In this document: one piece after another, positions 33,898-49,316 of the stretch
Layout of the letters: each line of letters starts with the position of its first letter
Numbering within the stretch: position 1 is the first letter of the stretch
Program-made: the position numbers and the translations under genes
Assembly: GCA_010909165.1 (NCBI GenBank)
Contig: MU008190.1
Location: 236,024-300,023, forward strand
Source: Anthoceros angustus
Taxonomy: Eukaryota > Streptophyta > Anthocerotopsida > Anthocerotales > Anthocerotaceae
Length of the DNA stretch: 64,000 bases
Direction: 5' to 3'
Notes under the pieces: model-generated
Told to the model about the DNA's origin: nothing
The model's database searches: none
What the model saw: only the letters and a program-made list of their open reading frames with translations

Positions 33898-35582
33898 GGC
33901 CAAAGCCGCCAAGCGAGGCAGTTGAATACCTTCTTGTCAGAGTAAAGCAGGGCTGCAAGGATCCATGACAGCCACACACGGTCACTAGGGAACCTTCTCC
34001 TGCACCCTGTTCACGGTCTGTGTGGGTTTGGAAAAAAAAAGCCAGAGGACGATCAGGAGGAAGAAAGGGTTGAGAACTTGAGACCCGGGTTGGCCAAGCT
34101 GACACAAGATATGGCAGCACACGCTCCGTCTGGAGGGTTGGGTCAAACCAGGCTCCAGCCGCTTGTACAAGTCTGTTGTCGCTTAACGCTTGTTAAGCTC
34201 TTAAGCGAAGGTGTTAGAGGATGCGGCTACCTGGTGGGTCTCGACCGCCCAGTGACCCAACTTGGATGGACGCATGTTGCATGGCGAATAGGAAGCCTAC
34301 GCCGTGACCGAGTACGCCATGCTTTATCCGGAAGCGCTTCTGTTCCTGGTGTGGCAAAAAGCGAGCATTCGCAGTGGCCATTGTAACAAAACGCGCACAA
34401 TCGGACTTCTGTGACACAGACGATGATGTATAAACCGGAAGAATATGACTCCACAAGTAGGATGCAGGTGTAGGCTGACCCCACCGAGATGAGAAAGCGA
34501 GGACCTGGTATGTCAGCCTTACGAAAGAAACGTGACAGTCCATACGCGGTTGTCAGTCCTTGCAGCCACAAGTCCTCATGCCAAGATGGATGTACAACAC
34601 ACAATCACAATTACAAATCTCAATTCCAGCCTTTCCTCCGGTCCAGCTCCGGCTTCCATTTCGGGAGACCCGGTCCTCACTGTGCTTTCCTGCAGGGACA
34701 TCGTGGGCTGGAGGTCGGACTGTTCGCACGGTGGGAAGGTCAGGTGAAAAACTTCAGGGGTGAGACCCTGGATTGTACATTGTACTCTAGTGTCCTGTCT
34801 TGTCCTGTCCTGTCCTGTCCTCGCCAGCAAAATGGGCCCCGGTGGCCACCAAGCTTCACTTGGTAGGCGGGCGCCGGGTGGTCTCTGTATTCCACTCTGA
34901 CTTGGCCTCATGCGACCTGGATCCAGCTTGCCAGGGCCGCATCTAGACCACTGTATGAGATCCATGTCCACGAGAACTCCAGCTTTCCAGGTCCGGTGTC
35001 ACTGGATGTTCGAATACAGCTGGTACCTGCTCCGTGTAACACACGCAGTGCGCCAAGCAATGCTGGTGGGGGAGATCACCTTCCCGCACTCTTTGTCCCT
35101 CATTGGGAGAGAAGCTTTTTCTTTTTCAAGCCATGCAATGACCCAGCCCGATTGCATCGCTTTGCCTTTGCCTTTGCGTTAAGGGAGGAAAGGGAAAAGC
35201 TGCGCTGCTGGCGAAAGGGGGTAAGAGATCCACCATCCACGCATGAACTGGTCCCACACAGCTGGTGACAAGGGAACTCCTGTTCCCCACAAACTCCGTC
35301 ACAGCGGTTATTACACTTTACAGGCAAGATCCTCCTCACTGATTGGCTCACCGGTTACAAACGGCGGACATAACAATGAGAAAACGGTGCGAGGATCAGT
35401 CATCACTGTACCTATACACACTTCTTATGCTGCATCTCCAACTTCCGGGATTATGCGACCTTGTCCAATGATCTCAACGCCAGCAACTCATCTTCCTCTG
35501 CACGCATAGCATGTGCAGACCGTGTGTAAGTTGCAGGCAATGGAAGGATCAAACTGGCTGCTGTTTGCTGGACCAGCTCCAT
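33898..35582. other. NDB upstream region and SFH 3' flank
   Basis: No gene recognised. It contains a (TGTCC)n run at 34,790-34,822; the rest is mixed-composition sequence with no protein-family signature on either strand. Confidence 0.45.
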
Positions 35583-38500
35583 TCAACGTACCACAACTCT
35601 CTGAACCTTGATGGCCTCCAAACTTGCACCCAGTTGCTCCTGCTTCACTAGGGCGGATTGCAGACTCTGTGCGTGAACAACACAGACAGTTGAGAACACA
35701 GTTTCGAACCTCATCAGCACACATCTTGGAAAAGAGCTTACCTGCTTCGTTTCACCAAGCTCAGCTTTAAGTGAAGCTATGTGATGTGTAGATGATTCCA
35801 GATCCTTAAGCTTCACACACAGTTCCTCATTCAGACTCCTCATCCGACTCAATTCCCCTTCAACAACTTGAACTCTTCTCGCAGTGGAAATTGGTTCCGG
35901 CTCAGATTCCGTTGGCTTCTTCAAAGTAGGTACAGGGGAGGAGCACTGGAATAAACGCATTGGTAGGAATAATAGAAAGAGGAGACCGCTGATTAGCAAA
36001 TGAACTTGAGTCCCAACGCTTAGAAAAGTATAGCCCTTGCCCCCAGAATCCGACCTGTCATCTTCAAAGAAGGAAAGGGGCGGTTATTTGATAACCAGGC
36101 TTCCAGAAAACAATCCAACAATACAAGTCCAAACACCAGAAAATGGTCCGAGCTAAATGAAACAGGACAACAGTGGTGGTTGATAGGACTGCCAGTACCA
36201 GCTGTCTGGGACAACTTAACATCAGTATCACTCTGGCCTCCATCGACTTTCTTGTCCTCAAAATCAATTTGGCTTGATTGTGAGGAAACAGCCTGCCAAA
36301 AAATCAAGTAAAAAAACAATCTCTCTACTAAGCCCGCTCTCATACTAGGTTTTGCAACACCGAAAACCAGGTGTTCTGGTATCATCGTCAGAGCTTTGGA
36401 GAGAGAAACCTGTTCGGCTGGTCTGCTGGTCCAAGAATCACTGTTGACTGGATCTTCTGCACTGTCTACTGATCGAGTTGAGGCGACACTCTGCAATAAC
36501 AAAACACTCTTGTCACTAATGTGGCAATCCCTTATGCATGTGCAGTCTCCAAGCATGGGGACATGACGATTGACGAATCAATGTGCACTTTGAGTATGGT
36601 GACATCCAAAACAGGACAACACCAAAGCACTCACGCAAACAACTTACATCTTCTAGCACGTCCCCATTTGACATGAGAACGACATGTCTGGCACTACGAG
36701 CTTTCCCTTCGTTTACCGCCTGACAAGAAGGACAAACAGCATCAGCACTTATCTACCTGAACACATCACAAAAGGCACTTCAACAAGAGAGATGCCGAGG
36801 GTGCTACACACTTATGATACGTAAGTACTGTAATTGGACACATTTCTACTGACTTAGTGATCTTACGGTAATTCAAATGGTTTCAATGAGCTGAAGCCAT
36901 TATTTCCAGTCTCTTTGTCTTGCTTATTTAGTTATTGAAGATGCACAAGTGCCCAGTGCTGGGACGAGATGTGATGCCAAATATTCCAGTCAGAAAGGAC
37001 AAATCCAGAGCAGCAATGTCTGTTATCCACCTTCATGATATCCGGGTCGTTCCATGGACCTTTGTCAGAAGATAGGCAGCCACCTTCATTCGGGCAGGTG
37101 CATGTGCCACCAAAAAATTCAGGCAACTCACTGAAAACAAGAACACCATTGAGTACTCCGGATGCACCTTACAGCTATCCCATTAAATACTGAAAGGTAG
37201 CAGGGGAAAGAGAGGGTAGAAACCTGGCTTCAATAATTTCGAGGAGCTTGCTCTGGTATTTATTACCAAGAACCTGGTAACAGCAGAAACATACCTGAAC
37301 TCCAATCCCTTGCCAGCACAGGGTAACAGGAAATGCAGAGAGACCTCAACCTCAACCAACTAAACTGGTCTACCTGAACCTTCTTGACGGTGTCAGGGTC
37401 TATAAAACCTTTGACTGTGTTCCAAAGCATCTTAAAACCAGGTCCAGCGTTGATGATAAATAGCCTGCATAAAGTCTGCAAATCAGATGTTCAGCCAACC
37501 CATTGGGTTTTTTTCTCAAGATTCGCTGCAATGTAATACATTACTTTACTATGCTGGAATATTAGTAGGTTTCCTAATAGAGGTTATAATGACATGCATT
37601 CCGTCACGAACCTCCGGATAATTGTCACCATCCACTTTCTGTATCCTCATAATTAATTCTCGAGCATCCTTGCTGAAATTTTTGAGACCCTGCACACACG
37701 AGGATAAAAGTTGGACGCGTGATGCCCAGTAAAACCCAGGCAGCTACCCAGGTTAGATTGCATGCCAAGGCTAAATGCTGTGCTCCGCCCCCTGCAGTAC
37801 ATTCTACTCCTACAGCAGGGTTGACTGGACAACCGTATGAGATTCTGAGTGCCATCCAGCTTCAGGTTCTTGCTACTACCTTCTCAATCAGCTATCAGAA
37901 ACTTACCACACCACCAACATCCAGAATGGTTGTGGTCGAATCAATATGCTTCTTGCATGCTATTGAGCAGGCTGGAAACTTCTTCTTCAGTGTCCTTTCA
38001 AATTCTAAAATGTGGTACTTGATATATCTATCCATAGTTGTTATCTGCATCAGTTTGCTCGGCTGGGCTTTCCCAATTCTCTCTATGTAAACTGGCCTTC
38101 CCTCCTTGTCAACACCATGATGCCCCTGGGGATAATAGTTCTTCACCTCGTGAAGCTCTTGATAGTCAAAATCCTGCATGTGGTCATACACATCACGTTA
38201 CAACCGAAGGGGGGGCGATTAAAATCCAATGCAGCGAGGCAAAGACCTTACTTCCTCTAATGTGTCAATCGAGTCCGCTGCTCTCCAGGCAAGCATGTTC
38301 TGCCACATCTGCTTTGCTTTTTCGACGTCATATTTTCGAGCCCGAAGAAAGCTGACAACAGGGTGTTGAGGTGAGTTGTACATAACAGGAGGAAGAAAAT
38401 CATACCATTTCCAATCCCTCAAGCATAAAATCCATAGCCTAAAGTCATCCGACTTCATTGCAATGTTGAAAGAAACCCGAAGCTCGGCTACTATCATGAG

Positions 38501-38840
38501 AACGATCAAAACACAATACAGACCGGAGAAGGGAATGATAATCATCATGGGCCTCCGGAAGCAGCTGGCTGGACAGAAGAACTTGACGGAACCGTTCTAC
38601 AGCTTGGTGATCGGTTTCTTCTCTCCGATCCTCAATTGACAGCGACTTATCATCAGCCTTGGACTTTTTCTTCCTCCCTAGGCGCTTGATCCTCGTGGCA
38701 AAAACAGCAGCTCGCATGGCCCCTATAGCAAACTTTTTTTTCTTGTCCTTCTCCGCAGCCTCCATATCACCACTGCCACTGACGGATCCATTTCTACTCT
38801 CCGACCTCCTACCCTTCCTCGATGACCCTCCGTCCACCAT
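35583..38840 (-). CDS. SFH: Sec14-like phosphatidylinositol transfer protein (SFH family)
   Basis: SFH proteins present phosphatidylinositol to lipid kinases and shape membrane traffic and polar growth. The start at 38,840 opens a Ser/Arg/Lys-rich N-terminus, a basic [15 protein letters not shown] segment and [22 protein letters not shown], the usual SFH entry. CRAL-TRIO-N is [20 protein letters not shown]; the Sec14 lipid-binding domain follows in later exons: [85 protein letters not shown], and [20 protein letters not shown] followed by EFFGGTCTC. After NDPDIMK the C-terminal part (35.6-36.9 kb) is a Ser/Glu-rich linker and a coiled coil ([19 protein letters not shown]) ending near KVQRVVVR. 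No nodulin-16 tail is visible. Exon order and family are firm. Some C-terminal junctions and the exact stop are not. Confidence 0.85.
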
Positions 38841-39766
38841 TGCACACAATGTACCCGCGCGGGAGAAAAATGGCCTCTCGTTCCCACCGCCACAGGTGCT
38901 CCTCCCACCACTAGCTTCTGCAAACACAATGCTGCTCTCAACACTTCGCCACGTCGCCAGATTCAGGCCGAACAGAAGAAATCATGTCAAGATGCTACTC
39001 TGAAGAACATAGACCACCACCTCAATTCACGACCGCCGGTGCTGACGGCGCCCACACTTCGCCAGTACTGCCCGATCATACTGAGCCGGTGGGCACCCGA
39101 TTCTGCAGCTGACCCAGAGCCACCGCCCACACGCTCAGATTGAAGGCAGATTCTACCTCATCGAACCGAAATCACGGCATCCAGATCCGCGTTGGAAGTA
39201 CCCACCTGGAGCCTGGAGTTTCAGCTCGCACGCCGAATTCATCAACTTCTGGAATCCGGGAAGAGTCGCTCTTCCTATGGAACGAGTACCTGTTCAGTAG
39301 AGTTTGCATCTGCCCAGAATGGAGTGACAAGCCAAAGAGCTGTAGACACGCTTGCACAGTGTGCGATATCTCCAATTAGGATGCAACACACCTGCTCGGA
39401 GTACTAACGAAGTAGCCTGAACAGGGATGATCTGACACAGATCCGTAAACAGTATGACAAGAAAAACAACCAGGCTACGGTGATCTCTAGGGCTCAGGTG
39501 TCCGATTGCGTGGCAGCATCTGCCAGTTGCTGATGCTACCTTGCCTCCCTAGAGCCTTGTCAGTCAACACTGGAGCTGGAGGTTGCTACAAAATTCTTTT
39601 CTCTTCTGTACGTACTATGACGACTGCTTCTTTGTTGGTTTACTAGTTCATCACCCTTTACCTACATTTGTACGGTATTCCCTTGCTCCCGTAGGTCAAC
39701 TCCAACATGTCAGACAGCAGAACGAACATGCTCCTGGCTAAGCAGTGCTGTACATCATATACAACC
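38841..39766. other. SFH promoter side and DEAH-helicase 3' flank
   Basis: No coding sequence recognised between the SFH start codon and the stop of the upstream helicase gene on the same strand. Confidence 0.45.
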
Positions 39767-43610
<3,844 letters not shown>

Positions 43611-43925
43611 TACCAGCAGCAGCAATCGATATGCCAGTGAATTACAGGGGTACGTACGTATAGGGTTTACAAGAGGAGCATTACCAGGTAGACCTTCCGT
43701 TTTGGTGGCTTCCAGATTCAAATTGGCGAGTTCAAAGTCCGAGACTGCGCAGTACATGCATCGTGGTGCCTTTGGAGACAGACTAGTTGTGTCTCACGCT
43801 AAAGCCTCCTGCTTAACCTAGCTCGAGGCTACTACTACTGTACACTCAGCTAATCTCGGCCCTAAACACAAAGGTCGCTCGTCTGAAAGGGGCCAGCATA
43901 GTTTCGCGGTTTGCACCAACAGCGC
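43611..43925. other. Short spacer between Lunapark stop and helicase start
   Basis: About 315 bp separate two genes on the same strand, so the helicase promoter probably overlaps the Lunapark 3' untranslated region. No other feature is seen. Confidence 0.5.
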
Positions 43926-45713
43926 TCAGTCCTGGCCATCTTCTTCTCCAGCGAGACTGGCAGTCTGTGAATCCACACTGCTGGCAGCTTCCTTCAATGC
44001 TCGGGATAGTGCACTGGGTGATGGCGGAGTTGCACTCTGATGGCTTCGGGCAGGCCTAGGAGACACTTCGCGTGGAGATCCACTTGCTCCGTCCCCAAGG
44101 CCAACCGCTTCTGGAGTGACGTCTTTTGAGGGCCGACGTCCGTTCAAAGCATGACAGTGAGGGCAGTAGTACGTGATGTACGGGAAATCTTCCTTCTTTG
44201 CAAGCCCTGAGAGACAGAAAACATTCCACCAACATGAGCCTGAGTGAAGCTTCAGGAATGAATCCGGACAATTAAATAGCATCTAACACGTAAGACAAGG
44301 CCATAAGGTTGCCTTCAAGCGAAGTCTACCATTGTGCATGAGGCAATTCTTGCAAATGAGAGCGTAGCACTGACTGGGATCTTCCCCGACAAGCATTGCT
44401 GCAAAACGAGCCATCCAACCTCCTCCGCTTCCACGTTCTTTGTTCAGCTGCATCTCTCCATCATCCAGAAAGGAATTCGTGGAGCCTTCATCATAGCCTG
44501 CTTCTTGAGGATAACTTCCTGCATACCTATCCGCCAACGTGAATTGATTAGCCTCTGCCTGGTCAAGTCTCGGACCCCTTCTCCTCCTCAGGCCAGAAGG
44601 ATCTGTGGTTCCCGCATCATGTCCCTTGCCCACTCTGGGAGACTTATTCCCATTCCGTTGGGCTTCTTCCTCGTGAGGTTGAAAAGCAAGCTTCAAACCG
44701 GATTCTACCCCAATCTTGGAAGCTAAAATAGTTGCTGCTGCTGCTTTGGCTGCTGGGTCGGAATCATATTGCTGACAAAGGAAGCAAGGGATCAGTTCAA
44801 AGCAGCAAACGTAGCTGCCCAAGTGCCATGATATCCGTTTTCATTGTCGTTAGGAAAGAGCAGAGATTGAAAAGTCAGTCGATAAGCACACCTGAATGAG
44901 TTGTTGTAAAGCATAATAGTTTGTCTTCTCTTTCAACTCATCAATTTTTGCTTGCCGCTCAGCTTTCAGTCGCTCCAGTGTGTTCTGATCCTTGCGCTCA
45001 CCTGCAGAGACAGAGAGGTTAATTTCTCCAGCAGACATGCACAGAAATGAAACCTAGATGCAAGCAGCATCTCGATGATTCAGTGTCCAAACTTCCATTG
45101 CAAAGGGGGGTGTAGCCTCAACAATTATACTTCATTCAGATTTGTTTGAGAAACACCTACAGAACAAACAAAGATGAGCAGATACGAGGGGAAGTGAGAC
45201 TCACGCATTCTGTAGAATCTTGCCAACCCAGAATAAACCAACGACACAAGGACTGGTAGTGCAAAACTAGGCAACACCCTCATTCCCCGGATTTTCCATG
45301 GCAGGTCCGGAGACCTTGTTGTCCATATTGCAAAACCTAGTAACAAAATCTGCCATTCCATGTTAACCTTGCCAAAGTAGAGAATTTGACGATCCCACGG
45401 CAGGACAGGAAGCACATAACCCCACCTCAATGACGATGGAGTAGACAAGAAGACCCCTGGCCAACTTTGCCCATGTCCGGGTCCGCCTCTTGAGACGAGC
45501 AAGAACAGCCCTTTCCTCCTGAGACAGATGCTGTAACCTCTTCTCAAAGTCACTGTTGCTGCTCCTCGAAAAGAGACCAAAGAATCGGCTCAAAACTCCT
45601 CTCCGGGGCTGGGGAGCCGGCGATTTCTGTTCAGATGGCGTCGGCCCCTGGGAGTTCCCTTTGTCACCCATGTTGCCTCCGCTGAACTGCGAGAATTCGG
45701 ATGCGAGCTTCAT
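43926..45713 (-). CDS. LNP: Lunapark family ER three-way-junction protein
   Basis: Lunapark stabilises three-way junctions of the tubular endoplasmic reticulum. The N-terminal exon carries a basic segment (LSRFFGLFSRSSNSDFEKRL), a coiled coil (LQHLSQEERAVLARLKRRT) and the first hydrophobic stretch (LARGLLVYSIVIEV). The next holds a second membrane segment (RVLPSFALPVLVSLVYSGLA). A charged helix follows (LERLKAERQAKIDELKEKTN, YYALQQLIQ). Then come the conserved QYDSDPAAKAAAATILASKI and the C-terminal zinc ribbon: a CysX2Cys pair in CYALICKNCLMHNG and a second in YYCPHCHALNGRRPS, split by an intron. The tail is Ser/Pro-rich. The ATG at 45,713 is the first in the frame; an alternative lies 14 codons downstream at MGDKGN. 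Family call is firm; one exon boundary between the membrane segments was not fully resolved. Confidence 0.87.
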
Positions 45714-46470
45714 TACCTCGAACTACATTTACGATCTAGAGTCGAAATGAATCGGCAAAGCCCCTCAGGTGTACCTTGAAACAAGCGACCGGATCAGATC
45801 AGCTGCCCACAGCAGTCAAGCATCGGCCCGCACCTGCGGTCGTCGGTCTCCCTTCCGCACTAGCTCCGGGCCCGCATCAGATCGGGTGCCCCGGGGCCCT
45901 GCCTGACTGAACCCAACTAGGCCCCGCCCCGTGAAGCTCGCCTCAACAGCATTGTCTGTGTCCTGGGGATCCGCAACCACGACCCGGAGATATTCCCCCC
46001 TCCGAATCTCAAAGCCTGAGAGCCCAATTCTAACCGGCCCCAATCGGGCACCGGTCACACGACGAGACGCGACAGTGCCGAGACAAGACCAAGGATCAAG
46101 GCGCGACAGCTCGCCCACTGGCTTGGGTGGTTTGGTGTGAAGAGGGTTAGATCGAACCAGCCTAGATGGAAAGCTCTACAATTGTGCGACAACGGCCAGG
46201 GGTGGCTCATCGGCCAGGTGCCGCTACCCGCATTGTAGAGCGTGGCAAACGCCTGTTATCCCTCTATACCGTGCTAGGGTTGTGCCTCACGTCGTAGGCG
46301 GCGAAACTGGCGAAACCAGTTCCCGCCATTTCTGCCGGTTTGAGAGTTCCGGCGTCCTGCTCGGGCGCTTTGGTTTTGCGGACATTGCGCTGTGCTGTGG
46401 AGGAATCTGCTGGAGCTGGATGTTTTTTTGTTAGAATTCGGAGATCGTTGGGAGGAGGTGGCCGGGCAGG
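45714..46470. promoter_or_regulatory. Divergent intergenic region between LNP and NUF2
   Basis: 757 bp separate the two start codons on opposite strands, so the promoters of both genes must lie here. No protein-coding signature is seen, and I could not single out a TATA box. Confidence 0.5.
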
Positions 46471-48709
46471 ATGTCGCTCACGTTTCCCACTTTGTCGACT
46501 AAGAACATTGTGGAGTTCCTTGTTGAAGGCGGCTATGCAATTGGAGAGCAGGATCTGTTGAAGCCAACCCGGGATGGCATGTGGCCGCTGTACGAGTATC
46601 TGATGCAGTATCTCATGGGCATTTCGAGGTGAAATCTGTTGTGGTGCTTGTCGCTTGTTGGAAAATGGAGAGCAATGCATGACGAGGTGCTGCAGTGTAC
46701 GGTTTGGTGCAGGGAAGAGCTTCAGCAACCTGTTTTCAGCGCCTTGGAGCATCTGGAATTCGCAGAGCTGCATGAAGATTCAGTGGGCTGCCTGGCGTCT
46801 TTCCGCAATATGGCACAGCTGATGCAGACTTGCAATGTTCCCAATTTCTCTATGAATGACATCATCAAGCCGGACCCCGACAGAACCATCCACAACCTCA
46901 GTGCCATCATCAACTTTGCCAAGTTCAAGTATGTCTCTGTGTTGACTGCCCCCACTTGGCTTGGTTCATCTGATTGAACGATAAGTCTGACATGGTTCGC
47001 TGTTATCTGGCACCAGAGAAGAGAGAGACCGGAAATTGTCTGAGCTCACGAATCGGAAGGACAAGCTGCTGGAGCTGAGAGAACAAGCTCAGATGAATGC
47101 AGCTCGGGTACCCAGTCTACCAAGTGAGGTTTTGGATTGCAGGCTTCGTGAGTGCCGTTGGCCTAATGCTTGTGCTGTTCTCTAGGTGAAGGCCCAGGTG
47201 CAAGCACTCCAAACAGCCAGGCTAGCCGAGCAGCCTGCTGTGCTGGCACTCCAGGATGAAATCAAACAGATGAAACAACAGATTGTCGGATACAACAAGC
47301 AGCATGCTGCCTTGCGTACAGAACAGCGTGGCCTGAAAGAGGAGTATACCAATATCTCAGATCAGGTAGGCATACTTGAACAGCTTTCCAACTATTGTTA
47401 GCTCATTTTACTACCGCTACCAACAAGGTCGCCTACTTTATCTGCATCTGACTTCCTTCAATGGTGTTGGCTTCGGCGGCAAACTGATATCTCTCATTCC
47501 ACAGATATCGCACGAGAAGTTCTTAATCTCTCAAGCCAAACAATTGAATGCAGATCTGAAAGGACAGATCGTTCAGTCTCCTGAAAAGTTGCAGGTGCTG
47601 TTCTTAGTATTGTCGTGAAGCCCACCTCAACAGTTGGGGGTGCAATACTTCTTGATTGATGCCGTCTTGTTGCAGAAACTGGTGGAGGAAAAACAACAGA
47701 GTCTGGAGAACGCCAAGAAGTACGTCGAGGAAAGGAGGTTATCTGTACGATCATTGAAGAAGAAGCAAGAAGCTTATGGAAAGGTATCAAAAGACGACCA
47801 AGGTCTCCTTCCTTAGAGCGCTTCCTCTCGTGCATAATGATCAACAGCATGCACTCCGGATGTGCAGGCGGAAGAGAAAGTCAAGAAATGTGTGGCCATG
47901 TTGAATGAGTACGAGAAACAGGTAGCCAAGTGTTCACCTTTACGAGTTGGCCGAGTCACCGTGGGCATTTTGTTGAACCGCAATTGCTTGACTTGCAGAC
48001 GACAGAGCAAAAGCAGGTATCCAAGGAAGTGAAGGCGCTCAAAGCCAAGGTGAAGGAATGTGAGAAAGAAAGGCGGGGCCTCGAGACTAGGTTGGCACAG
48101 TCTAGGCTGGAAGGTAACCATCGATAGGCCTAGTATGATCTGCTGAAAGTATAGGCTATCTGAGGTTCTTTGGGTCTGTTATGACGCAGGTCAGCATTTA
48201 ATGGAGCAGGCGGAGAAGTCTGGACGGCAGGCAGCATTGAAGCTTTCAGAAGCACACGGGGAATTGCAAACCTGCTTAGCAGAAAACACCCCTCTTCTCA
48301 CGAACCTAACAGCAAGGATTGCCCAGATGTCAAAATTGTCTGACACTCAGGTATGCCCTAGTTCACTGTATTCCTCGTTTCCTCCGTTATACCAAGTTCC
48401 TTGACTGTACGGGAGGCACCCCGAGTATGTCCTTTGGTGAGATCAATAGCTGTTATGTCGTCCCAGAATCATCAGTTGGCTCAGAAGCTTGCACAAGCGC
48501 ACGTTAAGAAGGAAGCTGTCCTGTCAGAAGGCGCAGCGGAGATTGCGAGGCTTCAAAACAAGGCAATTCAAAGCTGTTCCATCTTACCATCGTCCTCCGG
48601 GAGTCCCGTTAGATGAGCATGCGTCGTCTAAACTTGCATTGCTGTCTATCTGCAGGTTCGAGCGTACAACAAGGTGGTGATGGAAGAAGCAAGTCGCATT
48701 ACCATTTAG
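46471..48709 (+). CDS. NUF2: NUF2 kinetochore protein (NDC80 complex)
   Basis: NUF2 pairs with NDC80 to attach kinetochores to spindle microtubules. Exon 1 (46471-46628) starts MSLTFPTLSTKNIVEFLVEG, and exon 2 (from 46,713) continues REELQQPVFSALEHLEFAEL and FRNMAQLMQTCNVPNFSMND. Together they form the N-terminal calponin-homology fold of NUF2, in which the FP.LS..EI pattern is diagnostic. The following short exons encode a long coiled coil: LSELTNRKDKLLELREQAQ, VKAQVQALQTARLAEQPAVL, ISHEKFLISQAKQLNADLKG, KLVEEKQQSLENAKKYVEER, TTEQKQVSKEVKALKAKVKE, HQLAQKLAQAHVKKEAVLSE, ending VRAYNKVVMEEASRITI and a stop at 48,707. Heptad-rich sequence and small exons agree with the family; length is in the expected range of about 440 residues. 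It converges on NUP214. Confidence 0.9.
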
Positions 48710-49316
48710 CTCTCCACGCGGCGTTGTGAGTGTCCGATTTAACTGTTCATTCGATTTGACGAGGAGCTTGGCTCTGCGGGCAATTCTGTTTGATCAACAG
48801 TGTACATATGAACAAGATCTGCGGATGTTCAGAGGTCCTGCAGAATCGCAGAATCATGGTATGCATTGGTATCTGGTAGTTGTAAATGTCTTTGGTTGGA
48901 AATGCTAAGATAGTCTATCCGTTGATAGTAGTCAATCACGTGCAGCAATTTGTCAAATATCGTGCTCACCCCAATTAGTTCGTACGTGGGCAAGTCTAAT
49001 TATCAGTTCCCTGAAGTAAGCAGTCTGCCGTTGTCACGTACGTGTATCAGAGTATGTAACCTGCAGTGCTTGAAACTATCCGCGCATATCTTCAAAAATT
49101 GGTTCATCTGTAAGATAAATTAGTGTACATATGCACAAGAATCTTTGTGACACACTTTCCAGTGCGCCCACACCTGAAGAGGAGATGATGCTCGGTATTC
49201 AGGCTCCAGACCTTATAGAGAACGATATTCACGTTCACGACCTCACCTAAACAACCAAAACACTGTAAATATTGAACCTCTGGCAGCAGCTAGTGCCAAG
49301 GTTTTGTCGATAGGTC
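48710..49316. other. Convergent 3' flanks of NUF2 and NUP214
   Basis: No gene. AT-moderate sequence probably holds the 3' untranslated regions of both genes. Confidence 0.5.
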